From Chaetomium olivaceum (taxonomy: Eukaryota > Ascomycota > Sordariomycetes > Sordariales > Chaetomiaceae): 64,000 bases of DNA. This document shows, piece by piece, positions 35,530 to 46,877 of this stretch. Positions within the stretch are counted from its first letter, which is position 1, and every line of letters starts with the position of its first letter. The notes under the pieces were generated by a model that did no database searches, was not told the DNA's origin, and saw nothing but the letters and a program-made list of their open reading frames with translations. The stretch spans positions 62,001 to 126,000 of the forward strand of contig JAYWVB010000044.1 of NCBI GenBank assembly GCA_039881045.1, read 5' to 3'. The position numbers and the translations under genes are program-made.

Positions 35530-36396
35530 AGTTGCTGGGCGAGTTCGAGTCGGATCGATGGTGGTGGTCGGCGAAACGAAACGCGGCGCAGCCAGCCAGA
35601 CCGTCAGCTTCGCAAACGTCGGAGAGCGGGCCGAGTCTGGAACACTGGAAAGGCTGTGATGTTCGCGGCGAGTTCTATAACCAGCCGAAGCAAGGAAAAA
35701 TGGGCGGAAAACCGCGGACGCAAGCCTTGAGGGTAACAGGGTGGCGGGTGAGAGAGTGAGCAGTGCGAAGAAGGGGGGAAGGGAAAAAGGAAGGAAGACT
35801 GGAGGCCAGGAAAGAGAAAAGAAGGGCTTCTATGAACAAGAACCCGGGGCGAGTGTGAGGTTAAAGATTGGAATTCTTTGTGCCCCACTTTTGCAGCAGC
35901 CGAGTGTTAGCCTCCCCAGTTTCTGCACGGTAATTGGATGCACGCTTCCTGGGCCACCGTGGCAGGCAGTCGAGTCTGCAGGGCCGCAGGCAGCGGCAGC
36001 ACCGAGGAATGCAAGAGCCTCCGCTGCTGACTGGATGCCTTAATTCGGGGGCAACACAATAACTCGACCTGGGGTGCTGGAAGGCCCGAGCGTCGCTGCC
36101 AGTGAGACTCCCTGAAACTGCCTGACTAAGCTACCTAGGGAGCGGGAAGGTCTCGCAGCGACAAGTTCTCCACCGGGCCAATCGCCAGCTGCCGGGAAAA
36201 CGGACGGGAGAGCACGAACAGGAAGCGGAACGAAAGTGGAGCCGAGCTCAGCAAACCTCTCACGCCAATTGCGGACTTGCGTGCAATTGACCTCAAACTC
36301 CCCGATCAATCGACGCCAGCACACACCGTGGTCAATCGGGGCCACAGCCAGCAAAGACGGTCTCTTTTTCGAATTTGTGCAGCATTCCATTTCGCC
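35530..36396. promoter_or_regulatory. shared divergent promoter region TOP1 / ATP3
   Basis: 867 bp between the two divergent starts, with no gene. It must contain both promoters. A purine-rich stretch lies at about 35740-35830 and a CTACCTAGG partial palindrome at 36131-36139. No specific factor site can be named. Confidence 0.5.
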
Positions 36397-37604
36397 ATGC
36401 TGTCCAGAGCTGCCCGCCCGGCGCTGAGGGCCGGTGCTGCCGTTTCGTCCCGGTATGTGTCCTCCTCCCAGCCCGACCTTTTCGTCATTCAATGGGGCTC
36501 TCGATGGTTGTGGATCTGGAAGGATGGAGGAGGCAAGGGAGGGTTGGGAAATTTGTGGGAAACATCGGGGTGTGGCAGCAACGGACCTGGGGCGCAGGAT
36601 GTAGACACGGGGGAATCCGGGCTAACCGATGACGACGAACCGTAGAGCGGCAGCTCCGACAGCCACCTTCGCGACGCTGCGTGAGATTGAGGGCCGCCTC
36701 AAGTCGATTCGCAACATTGAGAAGATCACCAAGACGATGAAAATTGTCGCCTCCACCAAGCTGACCCGTGCGCAACGCGCCATGACCGACTCGCGCAGTA
36801 CGGCGAGACCAGCAACCAGGTGTTCGAATCGGCCGAGACCAAGCCGCTCGAGGGCGAGGGCAAGAAGAAGCTGTTGGTCGTCTGCAGCTCCGACAAGGGT
36901 CTTTGCGGTGGTGGTTCACTGGTCTGTCTCGCTATATCCGCCGGAGGGCGCTCTGACTCCAATTCGACCTCGTGATTCCGGCGAGAAGTGCCGCTCGCAG
37001 CTGCAGCGCACCAACGCCAAGGAGATTGTTCTCAACTTTGCTGGTGTCGGCAGGGACGTCCCCACCTTCGCCGAGGCCCAGGCCATCGCCGACCAGATTG
37101 TCATGCTTCCCGGCGACTACTCCGACGTTGAGATCATCTACAACAAATTCCTCAACGCTCAGAGCTACGAGCCTACCGTTCTCCCGGCTTACAGCGAGGA
37201 GGCCATTGCCGCGTCCCGTATGTTTGATACTCTTACGCTGTCATGGGCCGGGCGAGGTGCTGACCCTATTCTCTAGCCAACTTTGCCGCCTTCGAGGTCG
37301 ACGAGGAGCTGCTCTCCAACCTCCGCGAGTACTCGCTTGCTAACTCCCTCTACTGGGCTCTGTCTGAGGGCCACGCCTGCGAGATTTCTGCCCGTCGCAA
37401 CGCTATGGATGTGAGTTTTCCTTCATATCTCGACAATTCGCCCCGCGTGCACATGACTGACGTTAAATCCCGCAGAACGCCTCCAAGAACGCTGGCGAGA
37501 TGATCAGCAAGTACCAGATTCTCTTCAACCGCACTCGTCAAGCCGTGATTACCGGCGAGCTGGTCGAAATTATCACCGGTGCCACCGCCTCGGAGGACAT
37601 GTAA
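36397..37604 (+). CDS. ATP3: Mitochondrial F1F0 ATP synthase subunit gamma, reading frame broken in exon 2
   Basis: Exons 36397-36452, 36646-37217, 37277-37410 and 37476-37604. The gamma subunit is the rotating central stalk of mitochondrial F1. The N-terminus has a short Arg/Ala-rich presequence. The N-terminal helix block REIEGRLKSIRNIEKITKTMKIVASTKLTRAQRAM and the C-terminal helix block ALSEGHACEISARRNAMDNASKNAGEMI...RTRQAVITGELVEIITGA are clear and in frame. Between about 36797 and 36980 the frame changes at least three times. YGETSNQVFESAETKPLEG and KLLVVCSSDKGLCGG lie in one frame, GLSRYIRRRAL and FDLVI in another, and GEKCRSQLQRTN returns to the first, so the indels sum to zero. The subunit is essential for respiration, so sequence error is more likely than a dead gene unless a second copy exists. 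Confidence 0.88.
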
Positions 37605-38347
37605 GCGGGTTAGAGCGCGTAATTCCCATAGACCGAGCAGACAGGGGAAATGTGTGCAGCGAGCGGGGTTTTGGGCGGCTGCGGCGGCGAGGAGTTCCGT
37701 CTTCTTTTCTCACCCCTGTAGAGAAGACCACAATAGGGAAAAAGAGAGGGGCGTGTTCCCTTTGTATATCAAGTAGCAGAGCCTTCGCCCTGCATCCGGC
37801 CCTCAGTGTATCAACGCATTTCGAATACAAAGTTCCTTGCCGATAGATATGCTGGTAGCGTGGAAGCGCTGTAATGCACTGCCTCCCTCATCTGGCGAGT
37901 GACCAACCCCGGCCTGCCTTTCAGGTTGCTAGGGGCTCGAGTATCACCAAGCGTACAACCTGAGCCTAGAAGGACCAGTCCGCGCCTCACGTGTATGCGT
38001 CGCCCAGGTTCCATCGGATGGCTACATGTACCTAGGTAGCTGCAGTGTCCACAGCAGGCAAACTCTTTTCAACAAAAATACACAAGGCAATACCTCCGAG
38101 TTTCCACTGTGATATTGCTAGTGGCTGCTGAAGATATACCCCCGCATCCTATTTTCCACGCCCGAGTATTGCCAGCCGCAAGCAAGCCTGACCCTTGAAA
38201 TGCATGGAATGCCAACGCGAATGCCCGATGACGCCCACCAAACGGTGCTGACCAACGGCCCCCCTTTAAAAAGTCCCACAATGTATACACAACCAACACA
38301 CAAGGCAAACATACAATAATTACACACTACCCCGACCCCACCAACAC
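37605..38347. other. convergent 3' intergenic region ATP3/LSD1
   Basis: No gene seen. Contains a perfect TACCTAGGTA palindrome at 38029-38038. The right edge is uncertain because the end of the LSD1 gene is either 38569 or 38348. Confidence 0.5.
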
Positions 38348-41300
38348 TCATTCCTCCATCGCCTCCCCTACCGCTTCAGCCTCGGTCTCGGCCATATCGA
38401 CAGCCACAGCGGTATCAACATCCATCTCCTCCACCCTCTCCTCTGCTTCCACCTCCCGATCCACCTCCTCATCCACCTCCTCATCCACCTCGCCACCCTC
38501 CTCTGCTTCCACCTCCCCATCCCCTTCCCCATCAGCTTCACTATCAACCTCCTTATAACTCTCCACCTTCACCTTACTCCTCCTCCCCACGACGACAACG
38601 ACCCACCACTACCACTCTCCGCCCCACTCCCGCCTTCCTTCCCTACCCCCTCAGGACCACCACCGCCACCTCTACTACCACCACCAGAAGAACCACCACC
38701 AGCAACCCCCTCACCCCCATCCAAACCCGGACCCGGATTCTCCTTCACCCACATCTCCCTCTCCACCGCCGCCGCCGCATCCCACACTCCCGCAGCGAAC
38801 TTGAACACCTCCAGCGAAGCCGCATACTCCCTCTTCTGCTCCTCGGCGGCCTCCAGGAACGGCTTGCGCACCTCGTCGCTCGCATCGCGCCACATCTTGG
38901 CGCTCATCACGCGCACCTCGTTGGCCGAGGGCTTGCCTTTCCCGCCCGGGCGGCGGGTGGCGTCGAGGCGGGCGCGCGCGTCCTCGTAGTGGGCTTTGCT
39001 GTAGAAGATGTAGGCGTTGGTGGCGGGTTTGGTTGGGGGGACGGGGTGGGCCGAGTTGCGCGGTGAGGTGCTCCCAGAGGCGGGTCTCGTAGGCTTCGAG
39101 GCGAGTTTGGGCGGGGTTTTTATTGTTGTTGCTGTTGCTGGGGGGGTTGGGGGGGTCTCCTCCTCGAAGGAGGAGGGAGCTGGCTTTGCGCTTGGTGCCG
39201 TGGAGGGAGGAGGCGTCTTTGGGGAGGATGAGTGGGGTGGGCACATGAATGGGGCCGAGCATGGCGTCGATGACTTCGGAGGCGGCACGTAGACCGGAGA
39301 GATAGGCGCCGTGGACAGTGGCCGGGTGTGTGCCGCAGGTGTGCTCGCCGGCGAAGAAGAGGTTGCCGATCGGGCGGGCCATGGTGTCGTAGTCGTCGGC
39401 CTTCATATCGGGGCCGGCGGATGAGTAGCTGCCGCGAGCGAACTTGTCCGAGGCCCAGCGCGTGACGACCGCCTCGATGGGGTGGGGGACGCGGGACCCG
39501 TAAACGCTGCGGAGGATGCTGGTGGCCTCGGCGACGAGGTCATCATTGCAAGTCTGCTCCGTGTCGAACCCCCTCACCACCGCCATGAGCGCGATTAGGA
39601 CGGGCAAACCGCTGGTCTTTGTGACATTAAACCACTGGAAGAAGCGGCCTCGTTGAGAAGCGTAGTCCTTCTGGTCTAGGCTGTGTCGGATGGTTGGGCT
39701 CCTCAGCACGCCAAAAATGTCGCGGTCCTCGTCCCAGAAGGGCTCCTTGTACACGAGGATCACCTTATTCAGAACGCCAAAACCAAGACGGTCGATGGCG
39801 TCCGACTTCCATGACGGAAGTGGCGGCTCGAACTTGACATTTCCGTGCTTCAACACGCCCAGGGGAATGGTGCTAACAACAAAATCGGCTTCTACGGTGG
39901 AGCCATCTTCGCACGTCACCGTCGCCGGGCCTGTTGTGCTACCAGACGTATATGCGATGTTGCTGACGGGTGACTTCTGCTTGACGTTCAGAGAAGTGGG
40001 TAAGTGCATGAGCCCCCTCGGTACACTCTGATAACCGCCGACAACCATTGAGTGACTCCCCTCCCATTCATTGCCAGCATCGATATCCCAACCCTGGAGG
40101 CTGAGCTGACGATAGTTGGTTGCATTGCTGTATTCCAAGTTGGCGATATGCCAGTTCATGAGCCTGAAGTCCTGCGCAGTCAGGTCCAACAGATCCTTGT
40201 ACTGCGCAATCACCTTGTCTGTTACGCTCCCGAGAGTAGCGCCGGGCTCTTTGGTCGCTGACTCAATATCCAGGTCCGCGTCGTCATTGACGCCCTGCTT
40301 CAGTGTCCAGCCAATCATTTTTGCTTTGTGGGCTGCCCTGAGCGCGCCTGGCGTCCCTGGCTCTGTGTGTATCTTTCCGGTCGCTCGGTCGGTCGAGACT
40401 GGTACTAAATTCACCTGCGGGGCAATATTCTGCTCCGACACGGGTGCCGCATACGGCTGAGCCGCAGCAGATTCTTCCGTCTGTCGTATTGTTTTATGTG
40501 TTTCAGCTGAACTATCCTTGCCCTCGTCAATCAAATCTCTGTTGCCCTCAATCAATTTCGATGCTGGCTGCTTGAACTTGTACTCGCTGACTCGATCGAG
40601 GCAGTCGTTGTAAAGATTCTCGACTAACTGATCTCGATGTAGATCTACTGGTTTGCCGTTGGGATCGTAGAGTGTTGTTTCCGGTCTCAAAATGTGGTAG
40701 GCGAGGCCCAGCTGTCCCCTGAGAAGGATGTTCAAGGGGTTGCCTCTCTCGAACCCGGTGATAATCATCCCTCCCATCTCAGCTGTATATCTCTTTCCCT
40801 CGAACAGCTCCGGCGTCTGTTTCGGCCTCGACTTGAAGGCCCGAGAGTAAACTCTGCCGCCAACCCGGTCCCTGCCTTCAAGGATGACTACCCGGGGTGG
40901 CTCCTCGCCCAGGCTGCGGAACTTCTTTGCGTACTGCGCAATTAACCCTTCCAGCTGTCTCGCGCAACCCAGGCCCGACATTCCCGCGCCGATTACCACC
41001 ACAGTTTTCTGCTTACGTTGGGAAGAGTCGTTCCGCTTGGCGTGTTTTCGTGATGACCGCACCTCGACACATCCGAAGTTGATGTAACCACGGCGGACAA
41101 GCCAATCATAGCAGACACTGGCGACGTCGAACCATCTCGAGTCCTTCGCACAGCCAACAGCCTCTTCACGCATGACAGGGATTTGCGGGTTTCGGACCCA
41201 AAGCCGTAAAACGCCGTTTCTGATGTTCAGGTAGGTCGTCACTTGGGTGTGGCTGATATGGTCCCGCAGCATCAAGTACTCTTCCTGGTGAAGTGAATAA

Positions 41301-42161
41301 GGATTGAGCCTCGAGGCCTCAGCAGCCGCGACGCACTGTATCGCATATTCGGAAAGTGGCAGGTCAGGGGGATGGAGACCTTGGGTCGTACATCCCATTT
41401 CCGCCTCGGCAAGTCTGTCGGCTGACTGGAACGAGCAACACCGACTGTCGGAGCCTCTTTTGAGCTATCACCGTCGATAGGGGTAGTAGCCTTGCTCGAC
41501 CCGGACGGCGCGGCGGATGAGAGATCGTATTGATCGGACATGGAGGATAATGAGGATAGTGAGGACTCTTCTACAAGCGTTCTAGTCTGTATCGGATTCG
41601 ACAGCGCTGCGGGTGGGGGTGTCGTTTTGGAGGGGGGTACGGGTGTTCTATCGTTTGATTCAGCGCAGGTCCATAAGAGGTGAGCTCCAACATGACGATC
41701 AGGACGACAAGGGCAGATACGGAGACGAGGAGTTTGAACATGCTTATGGTATGAGATAGTAGGGACCAAAGAGAATGAGTGAGAAGTACCAAGAGACATA
41801 TAAAAGAGTAAGGGCACATGAATAGAGACTGAACATACGCTGCCTTCCCTTCCACGGCTGGGGTGGCGGGAGTGGTTGGGGCGGCCGACTCTGGCGAGTC
41901 CACCACCATGTTGTCCATATCCTCAGTCCAAACGACAATTTCAGGGGCAATGTCCTCGGAGCCGTTGATCGAATCGTGACGAATCGTCTTTGAGGCCGTT
42001 TCTGGATCCGATACTGTACTGGAAGGAGGTGATGGGGGCTTGGCGGGATTGGCGAGTAAAGTACGTGGTGAGCGGCGTGAGTCGGTATCCCTGGCTCCTC
42101 TGAAAAGGCCCTTTCCTGAACCGCTAGACTGTCTAGTGCGGGGCTTCGAAGACGTTCCCAT
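38348..42161 (-). CDS. LSD1/KDM1-type lysine-specific histone demethylase (SWIRM, amine oxidase, HMG box), with apparent frameshifts
   Basis: Exons (minus) 42161-41839 and 41581-38569 give about 1111 residues once one base is restored in the G-run 41367-41371 and one removed near 39035-39060. LSD1 enzymes are nuclear flavoproteins that demethylate histone H3 lysines. The order is a disordered N-terminus, a SWIRM domain (PDLPLSEYAIQCVAAAEAS to YDWLVRRGYINFG), the FAD motif VVVIGAGMSGLGCARQLEG and ILEGRDRVGGRVYS. The catalytic-lysine loop LGFGVLNKVILVY, the C-terminal GNLFFAGEHTCGTHPATVHGAYLSG and an HMG box (PTKPATNAYIFYSKAHYEDAR to VRKPFLEAAEEQKREYAASL) follow. This fungal arrangement of LSD1 with an HMG box is known. 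After the stop at 38569 an Asp/Glu-rich frame runs from 38590 to 38348 and may be the true tail. The 257-nt intron has GTATGT/CTAG ends. Confidence 0.87.
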
Positions 42162-43186
42162 TATATCGGTGGAGACCACGGACCACTAAATTGGTGGTTG
42201 GGGCTTTCGCGATATTTGGGATCGGGGTTGTCGTCGAGGTTGACGGGTTCCCGCTCGCCCCCGAGCCATATACCGGAACTCAGGCGGAGAGCAGTGGCAG
42301 GGAAGGGATCAAGATGGCAACCAGGTACCACAAGCTCGGTTTATGAGCTAATTGCCGGGTGGACGTCGAATGTGGTTACGGAAGAGAGAGGGTCTGGATC
42401 TCTGTTTTGCACGCATCAGCATGACATCTTTGAGACATTGATGGGCGAGATATGTGTGTGAATTGGGTGTCATGGATTGGGGAGAATATGGGATCCACGG
42501 GGGCGCTCCGAAAAAGCTTCCCTTCCATCCCCCAATTTCCAAAAATCAATGGAACCGGGGGTGCACCGTACCTCGAACACACATAGTTATCGCCTTCCAT
42601 TCGCCCCGTGCCCGTTGGTTAAGAACAATAAGCGGTTGCGTTTCCGGTCTCACCAATACAGATTAGGAAATTTTGTCACTGAAGAATTGGGCCTCGACGC
42701 CCCGGGGTGGCCGTCGTTCTTGTGTGGGTGGGACGAGGAGTCTCTCTCGCGCTGAGCGCTGAGAGATAGTGCCGTTCAACTCCACAACAGCGCCAAGTGC
42801 TGCTGGCTCCGTGCATCAAACAGGCCATTTCAGGTATGGCACCATCACGTGAGAGGCCCTGACAGCGCCTCCATGCAAAACATGTACCCTGCCTAGGTAG
42901 GTAGGTAAGGTGTGCCTGACACAGACAACCAACGAGAAGACAATCGCATTGTGTCGTCAGGCAGTATTTCGATTGGATACAAGGCTAAGATACTTTTTTG
43001 CCTTAGCACGCGTCTCGAAACCGCATTCATATGTATACGACGACGGGACGAATATACGACAACCACGGCCACAACTACTGGACGATTCGACCTCCAAGTC
43101 CATAAGCCCGTAACATAACTACGGGTACACGCATCGCCAATCCTGCAGAGTTCAAAATCATCATCTTGTTTATTTCGGTATCGGTC
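42162..43186. other. intergenic region LSD1 promoter / VPS33 3' end
   Basis: No gene seen. It holds a CCTAGGTAGGTAGGTAAGG run at about 42892-42910. The part next to 42161 is the LSD1 promoter. Confidence 0.5.
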
Positions 43187-45515
43187 TCATGTAGCGGCCG
43201 GTGCTTCCGTCGGAGCGCTCTTCTCGAATGTTCCCGTCTCGATCGCGGCATCCATCATCCTATTCCCGCTAATGATCGAGGTTGTGCAGATGACAATGTT
43301 TCGCCGGGCTGCTTACAAAAATACAAGTCAGTCAACAAAGTTCAGTGTGAAATAATTGGGGGTCCGTCTGCTCGCGGTTTGAAACATACCTTCTTCCTGC
43401 TTCGCTAGGAATCGCAGCGCCGCAATTTCCGTAAAACTGATGCCACCTACGAACACAACGAAAACAGTCTTCTTGTCGCCGCTACCCGACAGCAGAGCCC
43501 GTGCCTTGACCGCCTTGTCCTCACCCTTCTGGACTTCGTCAAACGTCTGGCCCCGGGCATGCTTGACGGCGTCGTCAAACCCACGCCAGCCCTGCGCACC
43601 CCCGGCTGCCGGGCCCGCCGCACCGCCCGCGCCGCTGCCTCGTGTGATCGAGAGCAGGTACTGCTTCTGCAGCACGGCCTGCACGAGCCGGATCGAGAGG
43701 GGCGCGTAGCCGCTGTAAACGTAAGCGATATCGTTGGGATCGTGTTCGTTAACCTCGTCCACGATAAGCCGGAGCTGCTTGCGGAGGTATGTGTAGTTTG
43801 TCTTGTTACCCTGACCGCCTGCTGCGCCGGTCATGGGTATCATGGACGCCAAGGGGGACGCTCTTGACAAGAACATCTGCAGTCTTTCTAAGTTGTGGAG
43901 GGTAAGGATGTGTTGGTATCCGTAACCCTGCAATATCAGTCGCCGGAAGTGGTCCATTTCCTTGGTTTTGATGCCGCCCGAGATGCACGAGTAAATGCAC
44001 AACAACCTGAGAATTTGGGGTAATGGAGTATCGCGGGCGATGAGCTCCTCGATCGCATCGAATTGCGACGAAGGGTCGGCCCCTGCCGCGAGGTTCTGTT
44101 GGACTTCCAGCAGTTTGTTAAAGTTCTCAGTACGTGTGTACTTGATGATTTCCTCCGCCATGCCCGTGTGGATTTTCAGGCTCTGTTGCTCGGCCTGGTA
44201 TCCGGGCAATTTCTTTACAAACTCCTTGAGCTCCGTTGTCGTTTTCGAGCTGTGCCGACTCTCATAATCACTCTGCAACCGCCGAGCTATCTTATTAAGG
44301 AGTCCGCCGACGATGGCAAAGTTCGCGTCACGGAGCTGTGCGAATAGCGAATCCGACCCATCGAGCTGGATCTTGCGCTTCCGCGACTGCCCACTGTTCG
44401 GTGGCGCCGCTGCCGACGTCCCCGGACCGGCTGGTTGTGCGGCAGCACCCACAATCGTCGAATCAACATCGGTCTGGTTGTTTTGAATCCCGAACACCTC
44501 ATCCAGTAGACCTTCGTAGGTCAGCTGTGTCAGGAGGGGCGTCACAAAGTCGACTTCACGGTCGATGATGATGACGTTTTCAATTGTAGTGCTGGGGCTT
44601 AGCCCTGCTTTGTCCGTTTCGCCTGCATCTTCGCCGGCGAGGAGTTCCTGTCGCATGCGAGCCAAAAGGTCGGCCACCCGTTTGGCATTGTCACCTTTGC
44701 CAATGATGCGCGGGAAGAGGCCATGCTTCTGCTGTATCCCCATCAACGCGCGGGCGAGCAGAAAGACGGGCGTCGGATCTTTCGCGAGGTAAAGATTCCG
44801 GAAGGAATCGTTCAGTTCCAGGGACAAGACATCGTCTTCCAGCGGAAAGAAGAATAGAGGTAGCTCAGCGACATTGGTATCACCTAGCACACCGGCCTCC
44901 TCTAGAACCTTGTCCGATAACAATGTCCGCCGAGGCACCCAAAAAATGTGGAATTCGTGGGGAGACTGGCTCTCGCGCTGGAGCCGGATTATCTCATCTG
45001 CTGGTTGTCAGCATGCCACAATGCTATCGACTGCATGTCTCATGCCGAATAACGCGACCGCGCCCAAAAAAGTGAGAGACCGCCAAATGCCATCTACCCT
45101 CAACAAAGCCGGAGGTATACCGGCAGTTCGAATGAGGTGCAGTGTTGAGCTAGGGGTATGAGCTCACCTGCAATGGCATGAGCGTTGCCAGCGGACTCGC
45201 CGCGGGCGATAAAGACGATATTTCGCTGGCTCGTGTCTGTGTTTTTGTTTTCGAGGAAGAAGAAATTGTCGACGCCGTAGTCGCGCAATGTGGAGGCCTT
45301 GACCACGACACCAAGAGGGCCGGCTAGCTCCTTTTCAATAACGAGGTTCTTCTTGCCGCGAACCTAGTAGACGCACTGCCTGTCAGTCAACCTTCGCGTG
45401 AACTGCGGTGCGTTTCAGATCGGATCCATTCACTTACTCCCTCGAGGAGATGCAGCAGGTCCTTGCGCGCTCTGTCGCGGACCTGCTCCGTGTCGAACCC
45501 CGCACGAGGAGCCAT
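43187..45515 (-). CDS. VPS33: Vacuolar sorting SM protein Vps33
   Basis: Exons (minus) 45515-45438, 45363-45168, 44997-43390 and 43308-43187 give 667 residues in an intact frame. Vps33 is the Sec1/Munc18-family subunit of the HOPS and CORVET tethers. It templates SNARE assembly for fusion at vacuoles and endosomes. Visible blocks are LHLLEGVRGKKNLVIEKELAGPLGVV, HEFHIFWVPRRTLLSDKVLEEAGV, NVIIIDREVDFVTPLLTQLTYEGLLDE and LRLLCIYSCISGGIKTKEMDHFRR. The C-terminus has KKTVFVVFVGGISFTEIAALRFLAKQEEARRNIVICTTSIISG. Introns of 74, 170 and 81 nt have GT..AG ends and preserve phase. Length is close to the usual 600-690 residues. Confidence 0.94.
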
Positions 45516-46289
45516 GATGATGATGAGCTCTCCATGTGGTGTTCTGAAAGTTGAGTGGATCCTTGGGCACTCGGCGCTGCGAAAGCCACACCGTGACGTT
45601 CTTGGGAGGAATGCCGGGGCGCCTTGGCATTGGCCCAAGCTCCAACTACCTCTTCAAGTGTTGAATCTCGAGTTGGACTCCGTAGGAATGAAACAAAAAG
45701 TTCCGGAAGCGAAAGAAGTTAATTACTACTCAATTTACATTTCTTTTACTTGATTTATTCTTTTTCATCCATTTCCTTCACCTCTTTTTGTTTCGTGGCT
45801 TTTCTAGTTTTACGTTTACACGTGATAGTTGTCTTTGAAATTTGGCTTTTTTTTTTAGCCAGAGGGTTCACCTTGATCGACAGCGGAGTGTAACCTCACA
45901 GAACGCTACCCACTTTGAGGTTCCCGAGTTTGAGCTGCGGTCGGGATCGATTGTCAGATGTATGTACATCGCTATTGAAGTCTAGTATAACTTTCTGTTT
46001 CCAGCATCCAACCGGTAACCCGATGCCCGTTCATCCTGCGTCATCAAAATAGCCGACATGAGTTCATCTCAACCTCCGACATGTTATATACCAACGCAAA
46101 TGCGAAATCTCCTCGCCAGATTCATGACATCAATGAAAGGGGCAGTCCTCGCTCCATAATGCAGTCAAAGACTTTGAAACCTCCCCGTCGCCAAAAGCCA
46201 ACACCCAGATCCCCGAGTACGAAATATCGAGGCTCATCAGAATGACAAGATATCAACGCCGCCCTTGAATAATCCACACGCTATATGCA
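45516..46289. other. intergenic region VPS33 promoter / E2 3' end
   Basis: No gene seen. Low-complexity T-rich stretch at about 45735-45865. The left part is the VPS33 promoter. Confidence 0.5.
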
Positions 46290-46877
46290 TCACACGTTGT
46301 TGTCATGGTAGTAAAACTGGATGTCCTTTGGTCGCTGGCGGTTCACGCGGACAAAATCTTCGTCTCCCGGAGGCCGCTCGTCTTTGGAATTGCCGGTGAG
46401 CATGCTCTGCAAGCTCATGCAGACGCTCTCCACATTCTGCACTGGACTCCATCCCTGCTGACCGAGGAGGTCAAGGCAGATGATGCCGTTTGAGTAAACA
46501 TGGGGATGCATCGGAATCGGGCGATCGGGAAGCTGGACGAAGACAACTTCGGGCGGCTCTAGAGGCGAAAGTTAATGTCTCGCTCTAACTCTCAGCCGCG
46601 AGAGCAGGTAGGACAAACCAATTGGGTATGACGGGCCGAATCGGAATTTCAGCCTGTATGTCTGGTTTTGGTAGAGCGGGTTGCTGTCTAGTACTTTGAT
46701 GTCTAGAAGCCATTCCTCAAAGTTCTCAGCCGAGACCAGCTCAACACCTGGCGGCAGCGAGTTGCTGATCTGGAAACGCGCTGTTAGAAAAAGGCATCCA
46801 TACACGTCACGATCTGAATTATCACCAACCTTCTGGAGCTCTTTACCCAGCCGTTTCGCAGCAAAAGGGACCGTCAT
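46290..46877 (-). CDS. Ubiquitin-conjugating enzyme E2, UBE2W-like
   Basis: Exons (minus) 46877-46830, 46769-46619 and 46558-46290 give 155 residues, the length of a single UBC domain. E2 enzymes carry ubiquitin or a ubiquitin-like protein on a cysteine and pass it to targets with E3 ligases. The protein begins MTVPFAAKRLGKELQK and has NQTYRLKFRFGPSYPIEPPEV. The active-site segment is HPHVYSNGIICLDLLG with the catalytic Cys94. HPH instead of the usual HPN in that segment is the hallmark of UBE2W-type E2s, which in animals modify protein N-termini; that activity here is inferred. Introns of 60 nt each have normal borders (GTTGGT/CCAG and GTTTGT/CTAG). Confidence 0.9.

Noticed and set aside
41582..41838. 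hydrophobic peptide encoded in the LSD1 intron
   Set aside because: The intron happens to be open in one frame and to read a leucine/valine-rich stretch, but donor, acceptor and phase all support removal, and LSD1 is a nuclear protein.
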